Virus record (IMG/VR): IMGVR_UViG_3300047300_000894 | Span: 1 to 61,976 of that record | Strand: one strand, 5' to 3' | Source of the DNA: a virus | Length of the DNA stretch: 61,976 nucleotides | In this document: one piece after another, positions 6,877 to 14,044 of the stretch | How positions within the stretch are numbered: the stretch's first letter is position 1 | How the letters are laid out: every line of letters begins with the position of its first letter | Notes under the pieces: generated by a model | Told to the model about the DNA's origin: nothing | Database searches by the model: none | What the model saw: only the letters and a program-made list of their open reading frames with translations | Translations under genes and position numbers: made by a program

Positions 6877-6896
6877 CTGTAATCAATGAGATGGTA

Positions 6897-7751
6897 TTAG
6901 ATGCAATACCATTTTAGATTCTCCATCTCTTCCCATTCGGAATCAGTCAATGATGCTACATCTTTAGACTTGAGATAGTCGTATCTCTCTTGCCATTCAT
7001 CATAGATAGCATCATCCTCATCTTGGCTATAGTATTCGTACCATTTCTTATCATTAGCCTTAAGGTCATCCTTAAATGGGATTGTAGGATTATTCTCTAC
7101 CTTCGGATAATGCACGATGGTTTGTATAGCTTGTTTGGTGTATGTCGGTTTGACATTGTTGTATACCTTCTTGCCACCATAATCAATATAGTTAACCTTC
7201 TTGTATGTAGCATTAGAAAACCAACATCCTTCGAATTCATCATCTCTTTGACCTAACTGCTCATTGACAATCGTGTATTCATTATAGGCATTCAAGAAGA
7301 TTAGCTTACTGCTACCAATGAACTTTTTGATAAGACCAATGATTGCATCATTGTAAAGGAAATCAGATGGTAGCTTACGAAGATAGATTTCATTGAACAA
7401 GTTCGTATCTGACTTCTTTGCATCAATCCCATTCAGTTCACCAATCACTCCATTGTGAACGAATGCAATATCCTTGTTAACTTGGAATGGATGGCAGTTC
7501 GTTTCGTTTACTCCACCACTTGTGCTGATACGGAAATGTAGTACGACATTGGATTTCGGGAAATCTCTTCTGACCTCAACATATTTGTTGTAGAATGCCT
7601 CAAAGGATTTGACCTCTTTGAAGATATGTAATTGATTGTTTGAAACATCTGTCCAAATCATCCCTCCACCATCTCTGTTGTTATCCCAACAATTTTTGAT
7701 AAGAGATTTTTCGAATGTAACATTTGGGGAATTTAAAATTGCGATACACAT
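6897..7751 (-). CDS. Class II glutamine amidotransferase (Ntn-hydrolase)
   Basis: This 284-residue protein begins MCIAIL, so removal of Met would expose Cys2 as the N-terminal nucleophile that releases ammonia from glutamine. Other family features are NRDGGGMIW (25-33), the glutamine-site HFRIS (72-76), FVHNG (97-101, oxyanion hole) and SDTNLF (114-119). The C-terminal third is not recognisable and may be partner-specific. No sugar-isomerase or synthase domain is fused, so it needs a separate acceptor enzyme. The gene just upstream, an amidoligase, is the obvious partner: the ammonia would feed its ligation reaction. It is terminated at 6845-6876. Confidence 0.85.
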   Translation of the reverse strand: MCIAILNSPNVTFEKSLIKNCWDNNRDGGGMIWTDVSNNQLHIFKEVKSFEAFYNKYVEVRRDFPKSNVVLHFRISTSGGVNETNCHPFQVNKDIAFVHNGVIGELNGIDAKKSDTNLFNEIYLRKLPSDFLYNDAIIGLIKKFIGSSKLIFLNAYNEYTIVNEQLGQRDDEFEGCWFSNATYKKVNYIDYGGKKVYNNVKPTYTKQAIQTIVHYPKVENNPTIPFKDDLKANDKKWYEYYSQDEDDAIYDEWQERYDYLKSKDVASLTDSEWEEMENLKWYCI

Positions 7752-7793
7752 AATATTAATTGTTTTGATTGTTTAAAAAATTGATTTGTTAAT

Positions 7794-7816
7794 GGGGAGA
7801 TTGCTCTCCCCTTTTT
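7794..7816 (+). terminator. GC-rich hairpin between the amidoligase and amidotransferase genes
   Basis: GGGGAGA-TTGC-TCTCCCC is a perfect 7-bp stem followed by TTTTT on the plus strand, although both flanking genes are on the minus strand. For plus-strand (antisense) transcripts it is a good terminator. In the minus-strand mRNA it is a stem without a U run, just after the amidoligase stop, where it might protect an upstream mRNA segment or partly lower downstream expression. Confidence 0.6.
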
Positions 7817-7819
7817 GGT

Positions 7820-9514
7820 TTATAATGAACGAATTGCTGAACGAAGATTTGTGAAATCATATGTTGCACAATCTCTGTCGAAATCAAGTGCCATATCGAT
7901 TGAATCTAACATTCTTCTCTTCAGTTTATCAAGAGTAAAAATCTTGAGCATATGCTTGTGTAAATCAGATGAAGAATCACATAACATATTCGCCACTTCG
8001 ATGAATGAATCTGTTGGATTGTTTGCCATAATTCGTAACAATCCGATTCGCCATTCCAATGTCTTGATATTCTCTACCAATGGAAAGATTCTGAATTCGA
8101 TTCTCTTGTCCATAATCTTAACTGCTTGGTATTTTGTGTTTACAGAACTCTTCATTCTGTACTTCTCTTTTGCCTCACAATATGTGATGTTAATTCTCTT
8201 CTTGTAGATGGCATAGAACAATGGCATATATCCACTAATCATCTCAAATGTATCTTGTCCACTTGTGTAACTTCTGCTGAAATGGATGTGACCACCACAA
8301 GCTTCCTTGAATCTGCCCAAGTTTGCCTTGTCCTCATTTGAGTCAATCAAGTTAGGGAATCTTGTCTCAATTGCTTTTGCCTCATTGATAAGGTCATCAG
8401 TAAACAATGGATAACAAGGTGATACCAATTCGTATCCGATTGTATCATCAAGACTGCCATCTCTTTCCTTCTTCCATCCGAATTCGTGATAGATTTCATT
8501 TGCTCCATTAACTGCTCCCAATCGTGATTGTTTTTCAATCTCTACACCAATCTTGAATACAACATTCATTGGCATATTGATTGTCTTCACTTGTTGCGAT
8601 GAATGATAACCGAAACGCTCATTTCTAAAGTTACGAGATGCACAATCTACCATATCGTGCGATGCATCTACATCTCTTCTGCAATGTGAACAAAAGACTT
8701 GTGTATATCCATTTGCCACAGCAGATTCTCTGTCGAAATATCTTTTGCCATTGTGCATTGTATTGCGAAATTCTCTGTTGATATTCACCAATTCTGCAGT
8801 TACTTGCAATGGTACAATTTCACCTTCATTGAATCTCCACAATCTTCTTGATTCCATATAGAAATTAACCAATACACCATCCAACATTGTATGAAATTCT
8901 GTCGCAGAATCGATGTGAATTAATCTGTCGCTGTAGGCATCCACTACCAATGAACGATGTGTATTCTGATAGTAAATTGGCAAAGAGAATGAACTAACTT
9001 GTGCCATTCTGATGTAGTCATTTGCATCAACATATGATGGCGAATTGTAGCTACCATTTCTGCTGTATACATATTTCCAATCAGATTCATTCGTACGAAC
9101 TAATCTCAAATCTCCCCACATATTTCTATCAGCTACCTTAAGGTCAATCCATCTGAATTCATCCATTGACCAAACAAATCCCGCATTAAATCGCTGAACT
9201 TCCGAACGGAATGTGTATGTCTTCCCATTGTATTCGATTTGAACTACGGGACTATTACTTGCAGTCAAGGATGCTTTTGAGATGTAATCCCCTCCACCAT
9301 TTGGTGAACGATGGATTCTCAATGCATCTGTCTTCAACACATATGTTGTTTCCCAATCCAAGCCATTCCAATTGGAACAAGCTACGATTTTCTTTTGCTC
9401 ATTTGAATCAGCGACATACACATAATTGTATCTGCTGAAGATTCTGCCATCCATCAATTGCGATGATTCATTTGCATTGATTACTTCCCCGAAGATTGTT
9501 GTTACTTGTGACAT
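7820..9514 (-). CDS. Glutamine-synthetase-fold amidoligase (Amidoligase_2-like)
   Basis: This 564-residue protein has the amidoligase pattern in its C-terminal half: GVEIE (323-327), RDGSL (351-355), ELVSP (362-366), CGGHIHFS (406-413) and RIEFRIFP (471-478). These correspond to the metal/ATP-binding acidic, His and Arg residues of the predicted peptide-ligase branch of the glutamine synthetase fold. Residues 275-291 (C-x2-C, H286, C291) may bind zinc. The first 270 residues look beta-rich and may select the substrate. It would join a carboxylate to an amine or ammonia using ATP. The downstream amidotransferase is a likely ammonia donor. The substrate is unknown: a host or phage protein, or cell-wall material. 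The motif order makes the family assignment strong. Confidence 0.8.
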   Translation of the reverse strand: MSQVTTIFGEVINANESSQLMDGRIFSRYNYVYVADSNEQKKIVACSNWNGLDWETTYVLKTDALRIHRSPNGGGDYISKASLTASNSPVVQIEYNGKTYTFRSEVQRFNAGFVWSMDEFRWIDLKVADRNMWGDLRLVRTNESDWKYVYSRNGSYNSPSYVDANDYIRMAQVSSFSLPIYYQNTHRSLVVDAYSDRLIHIDSATEFHTMLDGVLVNFYMESRRLWRFNEGEIVPLQVTAELVNINREFRNTMHNGKRYFDRESAVANGYTQVFCSHCRRDVDASHDMVDCASRNFRNERFGYHSSQQVKTINMPMNVVFKIGVEIEKQSRLGAVNGANEIYHEFGWKKERDGSLDDTIGYELVSPCYPLFTDDLINEAKAIETRFPNLIDSNEDKANLGRFKEACGGHIHFSRSYTSGQDTFEMISGYMPLFYAIYKKRINITYCEAKEKYRMKSSVNTKYQAVKIMDKRIEFRIFPLVENIKTLEWRIGLLRIMANNPTDSFIEVANMLCDSSSDLHKHMLKIFTLDKLKRRMLDSIDMALDFDRDCATYDFTNLRSAIRSL

Positions 9515-9554
9515 AGTTTTAAAATTTTGATTGTTTATGGATTAGTTTAGCTTA

Positions 9555-9839
9555 TCAGTTTTGAGATGCATTATCGATGAAATAATCGAATTCGAATTCT
9601 TCTCTCCATTCGTGAATGGTTTGTTCATCCTTGAATTCTTGCCCATTGTATGTGGCAGTCATTGGTACATCTTCTGCCTTGTCGGATGACAACATCAACA
9701 AGGTGATTCCGTTCATTGTAACCCATCCAATTACACAGATGATTGCTTCAGCGAATGCATTGTGATAGATGCTGAAGAATGACATTGGTAGAAAGATTTG
9801 AGATGCTACCAAGATTGCGATTGTTTCTAACTTTTTCAT
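9555..9839 (-). CDS. Two-helix membrane protein, first gene of the amidoligase operon
   Basis: I start it at the ATG at 9839 (MKKLETIAILVASQIF) because the operon promoter (9957-9986) lies inside any longer frame. The 94-residue protein has two membrane segments (about 5-25 and 32-50) and an acidic cytoplasmic or periplasmic tail (EWREEFEFDYFIDN). Its place as leader of a three-gene operon with amidoligase and amidotransferase suggests it localises the system to the membrane or acts on the envelope; this is inference. No family recognised. Confidence 0.65.
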   Translation of the reverse strand: MKKLETIAILVASQIFLPMSFFSIYHNAFAEAIICVIGWVTMNGITLLMLSSDKAEDVPMTATYNGQEFKDEQTIHEWREEFEFDYFIDNASQN

Positions 9840-9956
9840 TTTGTTTGAATTTAAATTGTTTATGATTTGATTGATTTTGCCATTCGGGATGCTACACTGG
9901 AAATTGTCATTTGGTGAATCTGTTGACCTTGCAGTTTTGCCATCTCTTACGACATT

Positions 9957-9986
9957 CAAATATAACACAAATGATTTAATTTACAA
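9957..9986 (-). promoter_or_regulatory. Strong Bacteroidota-type promoter for the amidoligase operon
   Basis: On the minus strand, TTG (9986-9984), a spacer of exactly 19 bases and TATATTTG (9964-9957) match the consensus fully. Transcription should begin near 9950, about 110 bases before the ATG at 9839. The leader carries a TAAATTCAAACAAAATG-type A-rich start region. Confidence 0.75.
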
Positions 9987-10527
9987 GGGATGTTTGCAGA
10001 TAAATTTTACCTATGCTATAGGTGATTTGTGGTGGCAGATTTTGGTGGGAAAAAATTTTGCTTTCTTGTACCTATGTGATATCGGATTGATGTGGTTATG
10101 GTCTTTTGTTTTATCGGTTATGTTCGAACGGATTGTTCGTTCTCTCCTTGTGTACGATGGGGCAAAAAATTTGAGACATTGTAGGGATCAGACACAAACC
10201 AGTGTTAAAACATTTGTATGAGATCGCAGTAAAATGTGGCTTCAGACATTGGAAATTAGGTTTTTGGATTGCAAAAGCGAAACCCACTCACTTCGGAATT
10301 CTGATTTCGCGAATTTGGTTGACCGGATCCCAATAATATATATAACCCTAAGAGCATAAGCCTACGCTACAAAAAAATAAACACATAGCAAACATAAGCA
10401 CTCGTTACTCGCTACACTTAATCCTTGCCACTACAGACAACTTAAATACATATGCCGACACAACATATCATTTAAGACAAAAATCTTTGCTTACAATCAA
10501 ATGCTATGAAAATTGCTAATAATGCTA

Positions 10528-10535
10528 TAACTTTG
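10528..10535 (+). promoter_or_regulatory. Candidate -7 box at the head of the plus block
   Basis: TAACTTTG matches TAnnTTTG and lies 27 bases before the ATG at 10562. No well-spaced TTG is visible upstream (the nearest gives a 12-base spacer), so an activator may be needed. The AACCAAACA box (10545-10553) follows near the predicted mRNA start. Confidence 0.4.
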
Positions 10536-10561
10536 GATTTATATAACCAAACAGAATAATT

Positions 10562-11209
10562 ATGCTATCATACGAGCTTACTCAAGCATCGCCCAACTCT
10601 TTGATTGTAGAGATTGGTGCACAGTACGATGACACAGTTCAATATGGGTCATTGCAAATATTTATAGACCCTTTATTTAAACCCACACACAACGCAAGGA
10701 TATATGGAATTGTTAAAGCAGTACCTAAAGGAAAGTGCTATAATGAGGATGGTTTTGAAATTGAAACAGATGTACGGGTGGGTGACAAAGTATACTTCCA
10801 CTACCTTGCTACATTCGATGAGAATGCTTGTGTATATGGTAACTATTATCGCATTCCTTACTGCTGGATTTTTTGCGTTGTCAGGGACTCTGATATTATA
10901 CCTATTGGTGGGTGGACGTTCTGCGAGAAGATTGTTGAAAATGAAGATGAATTTGAGGAGGTAGAGGTTGATGGAATAAAGATTTCAGCGGTCAAAAATT
11001 CTTTTGGTCTCATTACATCTGTCGCAAAAAAAGACTCGATTAAGAAGGCAAGATTAGCACATATTGGGAAACCATTAAAAAATGTTGATGCACTTGATGT
11101 GAAAGCAGGTGAAATTGTTGTAATAGATAAGAATACAAACTTTGAAAATGTGATTGAAGGAAAAACCTACTATACGATACGCCAAGGTGATATTTTATGT
11201 AAAAACTAA
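10562..11209 (+). CDS. GroES-like beta-barrel protein (possible co-chaperonin)
   Basis: This 215-residue protein contains VRVGDKVYFHY and IYGIVKAVPKG in the first half, and ends with KAGEIVVIDKN...GKTYYTIRQGDILCKN, which follows the GroES pattern (gate-keeping barrel with a final xxxxDIL). Two barrel-like halves are possible. Phage GroES analogues such as T4 gp31 adapt the host chaperonin to fold capsid proteins. A position just before packaging and capsid genes fits that role. The match is by pattern only; the mobile loop is not obvious. It is preceded by the AACCAAACA leader. Confidence 0.45.
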   Translation: MLSYELTQASPNSLIVEIGAQYDDTVQYGSLQIFIDPLFKPTHNARIYGIVKAVPKGKCYNEDGFEIETDVRVGDKVYFHYLATFDENACVYGNYYRIPYCWIFCVVRDSDIIPIGGWTFCEKIVENEDEFEEVEVDGIKISAVKNSFGLITSVAKKDSIKKARLAHIGKPLKNVDALDVKAGEIVVIDKNTNFENVIEGKTYYTIRQGDILCKN

Positions 11210-11263
11210 AACATTTGTAGATGCTTCTATACAATCACTAAAACATTTGTAGATGCTTCTATA
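11205..11263. repeat. Perfect 27-base tandem repeat before the terminase genes
   Basis: A 27-base unit (ACTAAAACATTTGTAG, then ATGCTTCTATA) occurs at 11205-11231 and 11237-11263 with a 5-base spacer (period 32). Both copies end in CTATA, which joins the iteron CTATAnnATCA. The 13-base core TAAAACATTTGTA is also found at 10206-10218. Confidence 0.9.
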
Positions 11264-11313
11264 GCATCAGGGGGGTGATTGCCCGCCATCAGGGGGGTGA
11301 TTCTATAGCATCA
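11227..11313. repeat. G6 quasi-palindromic element upstream of the terminase (second copy of the initiator-gene element)
   Basis: CTATAnnATCA occurs at 11227-11237, 11259-11269 and 11303-11313. Two dyads ATCA-G6-TGAT lie at 11266-11279 and 11288-11301, separated by TGCCCGCC. The arrangement reproduces the 455-519 block. The elements align best in opposite plus-strand orientation, which means that the G-rich strand is the coding strand at both sites. This is a candidate second initiator-binding site, or a site linking replication to packaging. Confidence 0.7.
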
Positions 11314-11430
11314 CCATAATATTAAATATAATATAAGACTTAATATAAAAAAGTATATGCTCAATTTTTTTTTGAGATAAGAAAAAAAGGGTTTATCCCT
11401 AAAAGATGAAAAAGAAAAAAGGTTAAGTTT

Positions 11431-11461
11431 CGCCGCTCGCCTGCCGACCTGACCTCCGCCC
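11431..11461. other. GC-rich block just before the terminase genes
   Basis: 25 of 31 bases are G or C in an otherwise AT-rich genome, directly before the leader of the putative small terminase gene (ATG 11477). The preceding 120 bases are AT-rich with a T9 tract and a small AGGG/CCCT hairpin (about 11387-11400). No coding signal is visible. A packaging (pac/cos) site is one possibility. Confidence 0.5.
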
Positions 11462-11476
11462 AAACAAGATATAGAT

Positions 11477-12040
11477 ATGGCATTATTTTTAGATACTGAC
11501 TTTGATGATTTAACACTTAATGTGTTGGATAAAAACCTTAATAAGAATCCACTTGTTAAGCAGATATTTGGTGAAGGAGTTTCATCGATGGATTTGAATA
11601 TTATTAAGTACATAGTTTTGCTATACGATGTCAAGTCTCCATTAAGATTGAAGATACCTGATATTATTAACAGAAAGGAGGAGTGTGCAGAGATGGTTGG
11701 GTTGAAGTCGGGTCGTGAAGAATTATTTGATTTAAGCCACCCAAAAGTATTGGGGTATATAAACCAGTACCTACGATATCAATCGTCGAAGGTGTGGTCA
11801 GTATTGATGGCTAACGAGGAGGTACTGTGGCAGTATCAGAACGAACTGTTAACTCCGATTACACAGTTCAAGACCGACAAAGATAAACTACAAGCACTTG
11901 AGATTAAGTCAAAGTTGATGGCTGAATGCGATGCTATTATTAAACGCATTGAGTCGTATGAGGAGAAGTTATTTGGCGACAACAAGGAGAAGAAGGATCA
12001 GATATTAAATATGACCCCCGAAGCAATAGCAAATGTATAG
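11477..12040 (+). CDS. Putative small terminase subunit (by position)
   Basis: This 187-residue, mostly helical protein contains IIKYIVLLYDVKSPLRLKIPD and a long C-terminal helix (TDKDKLQALEIKSKLMAECDAIIKRIES). It overlaps the terL gene by 8 bases, the usual place of terS, and its size fits. I do not see a clear helix-turn-helix, so the call rests on position. The start is the first ATG after a CAAACAAGATATAG leader, a variant of the AACCAAACA box. It would recognise packaging DNA, perhaps the repeats or GC-rich block upstream. Confidence 0.5.
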   Translation: MALFLDTDFDDLTLNVLDKNLNKNPLVKQIFGEGVSSMDLNIIKYIVLLYDVKSPLRLKIPDIINRKEECAEMVGLKSGREELFDLSHPKVLGYINQYLRYQSSKVWSVLMANEEVLWQYQNELLTPITQFKTDKDKLQALEIKSKLMAECDAIIKRIESYEEKLFGDNKEKKDQILNMTPEAIANV

Positions 12041-14042
12041 AGAGCATAAGAATTGTAAGAAGTTAGAAATCAATGGGATTACAGTTAATATACCTCCTAT
12101 TGGTATGGTATATAATGTCCTAACGAATGCGTGGGAGAAGAGAGAACCTATTAAGCGTTCGATGCGTAAGGAGAATCAATATTGGGAACGACAACAACCT
12201 CCAAAAGATTATGAACAAAAACGAAAGAAAGAAATTTCTACACAAAAGCAGAACCCAGACTACTACAACCCCGAACTGCAAAACTACCGTAACCAAGAGT
12301 GGGATAGAAGACTTAATGGTTTTTGGTTTTATAATAATGGTCACGCTACTTATATTACTGGTCTGCATTACTTTTATTTAACACATTGGAAGCTTGATGT
12401 TGGATACCCAGAATTTAGGATGACCGATGTTCACTTTTTTTACTTTTTGGAATACTGTATCCAAGACCCACGCAGTTTGGGGATGATTGAGGTGACAAAG
12501 CGTCGCCAAGGTAAGACTATGCGGGCGGGGGCTTTTTTATTTGAGCTCACATCCAGAAGTAAGAATAAAAATGCGGGTATCCAATCAAAGACATTTGAAG
12601 ATGCAAAAGAGCAAGTCTTTCAAAAGGGGGTGATTATGCCATTTAAATACCTGCCCGATTTTTTTGTACCAATTTACGATACAGAAAAGGGTATGACACC
12701 CAAAGGTGAGCTTCGTTTCTTCAAGACAAATAAGCGTGGTGCTGTAGAAGACAACTTTGATAAGAAAATTGAATTAGAATCAACTATAACTTTTAAATCT
12801 TCTGATAAATTTTCTTACGATGGAACGAAACTGCACCGATACCTTGCCGATGAGGCGGGTAAGACTAAAAATGTCGATGTATACGAAAGACACCAAGTTG
12901 TTCAATTCTGTTTACAACAGGAAGAACATATTATTGGCAAAGCGTTATACACGACAACAGTCGAGGAGATGGAAGATGGTGGTGCTGCGTTTAAACGACT
13001 TTGGATGGCATCTGACCAGCAACAGCGAGATAAGAATGGAAGAACTATGTCTGGTCTTTATCAATATTTTATGCCAGCATATAAAACGCTTTATTATGAC
13101 AAGTATGGGTTTGCTGACGAAGAAAGAGCGAAGGAACACTATATGAATGCCCGTGAAGCGTTGATGAGTGACCCAAGAGCTTTGGCTTCATATATCCGTA
13201 AGAATCCATTTACTATTGAGGAGGCGTTCTTCAGCGAAGGGGAGACTTGTTTGTATGATGCAATGGCAATTAACAGACAACTTGAATCGATATCGTGGAT
13301 TGACAAAAAAGAACTATATTTGCGTGGAGAATTTATTTGGGATGGAGGAGTTCGGGATTCCAAAGTTGTGTTTAAAGAGTCGTCTAATGGGAAGTTTCTT
13401 GTTTTAAAAGAAGCAAAGCCATTTGATACGGATGCTTACAACCAAGTAGAGGAGTTTGGGACTAAAAAGATTCCCAAGGCAAAGACTAAGTACGCAATCG
13501 GAGTTGACCCCTTCGACCATTCAATCACAACAAGTAATGAACGCTCTGATGGAGCAGCATACGTCTATAGGCGTTTTGATGCAACAGATGAGTTGAGCGA
13601 AACATTCTTGGTGGAATATTTGAACAGACCTGACAAGGCAGAAATATTTTACGAGGATATGATTAAGCTCTGCCATTTCTTTGGTTGTGATATTTTATCG
13701 GAGGATCAAAAGATTGGATTGATTAAGTATTTTGAGTACCGTGGGTATGAGAAATTTTTAGTTAAAATGCCGAATTCGACAAAGTACGGTATTTCTGCAA
13801 GCACAAAGGTGCATCAGCAGATAGCAGAGGAGACAGAAAGCTATGTGATGGATAACTTACATAAAGTAAAATTTCCAAATCTTTTAGAGGACTGGTTGCA
13901 CTTTGATATAAAAAATACTACTAAATTTGATGCGGCAATGGCAAGTGGTTACACTTTAATTTCTGCGAGTAAATCAAAGTTTGCCCAAAAGATTGAACAA
14001 CAACAAAAACTATATGAAATACGAGATGTATTTCCGTTTTAA
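12033..14042 (+). CDS. terL: Large terminase subunit (TerL)
   Basis: This 669-residue protein has an ATPase domain with Walker A KRRQGKT (156-162) and a Walker B-like RYLADEA (269-275, D273 E274). The C-terminal RNase H-fold nuclease has AIGVDP (488-493, metal-binding D492), an acidic pair in ILSEDQK (about 554-560) and FDAAMA (about 633-638). It cuts concatemeric or circular phage DNA and pumps it into the prohead through the portal. The length is normal for the family. It overlaps the upstream gene and is 2 bases from the portal gene, so the three are translated together. Confidence 0.92.
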   Translation: MYREHKNCKKLEINGITVNIPPIGMVYNVLTNAWEKREPIKRSMRKENQYWERQQPPKDYEQKRKKEISTQKQNPDYYNPELQNYRNQEWDRRLNGFWFYNNGHATYITGLHYFYLTHWKLDVGYPEFRMTDVHFFYFLEYCIQDPRSLGMIEVTKRRQGKTMRAGAFLFELTSRSKNKNAGIQSKTFEDAKEQVFQKGVIMPFKYLPDFFVPIYDTEKGMTPKGELRFFKTNKRGAVEDNFDKKIELESTITFKSSDKFSYDGTKLHRYLADEAGKTKNVDVYERHQVVQFCLQQEEHIIGKALYTTTVEEMEDGGAAFKRLWMASDQQQRDKNGRTMSGLYQYFMPAYKTLYYDKYGFADEERAKEHYMNAREALMSDPRALASYIRKNPFTIEEAFFSEGETCLYDAMAINRQLESISWIDKKELYLRGEFIWDGGVRDSKVVFKESSNGKFLVLKEAKPFDTDAYNQVEEFGTKKIPKAKTKYAIGVDPFDHSITTSNERSDGAAYVYRRFDATDELSETFLVEYLNRPDKAEIFYEDMIKLCHFFGCDILSEDQKIGLIKYFEYRGYEKFLVKMPNSTKYGISASTKVHQQIAEETESYVMDNLHKVKFPNLLEDWLHFDIKNTTKFDAAMASGYTLISASKSKFAQKIEQQQKLYEIRDVFPF

Positions 14043-14044
14043 TT

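Larger units (their letters stand above)
5836..6896. other. 1.06 kb non-coding region with several repeat families
   Basis: No convincing gene on either strand. From low to high coordinate it holds a weak minus-strand promoter (5890-5920), an array of hairpin repeats and CCTGTA..CCAG motifs (about 6040-6580), a tandem pair of 28-base repeats (6584-6641), an iteron zone (6745-6835) and a minus-strand terminator (6845-6876). GGGATC also recurs (near 5998, 6283, 6367, 6456, 6475 and 6618). This is a candidate replication origin or a large operator region. Confidence 0.75.
9840..10561. other. Divergent control region between minus and plus blocks
   Basis: About 720 bases without a convincing gene. 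It holds the minus-strand promoter (9957-9986), a GGGATCAGAC-ACAAACCAG motif at about 10187 like those in the 6 kb repeat region, one TAAAACATTTGTA element (10206-10218) shared with the tandem repeats at 11205-11263, and the plus -7 box at 10528. The stretch 10330-10500 is AT-rich without obvious structure. Confidence 0.6.

Noticed and set aside
9871-10221. Plus-strand frame of 116 residues in the divergent region
   Set aside because: It overlaps the minus-strand promoter and the leader of the amidoligase operon, has low-complexity hydrophobic composition and no leader box.
11271-11296. G-quadruplex at the G6 runs
   Set aside because: Only two G6 runs 16 bases apart; a stable intramolecular quadruplex would require splitting each run and is not convincing.
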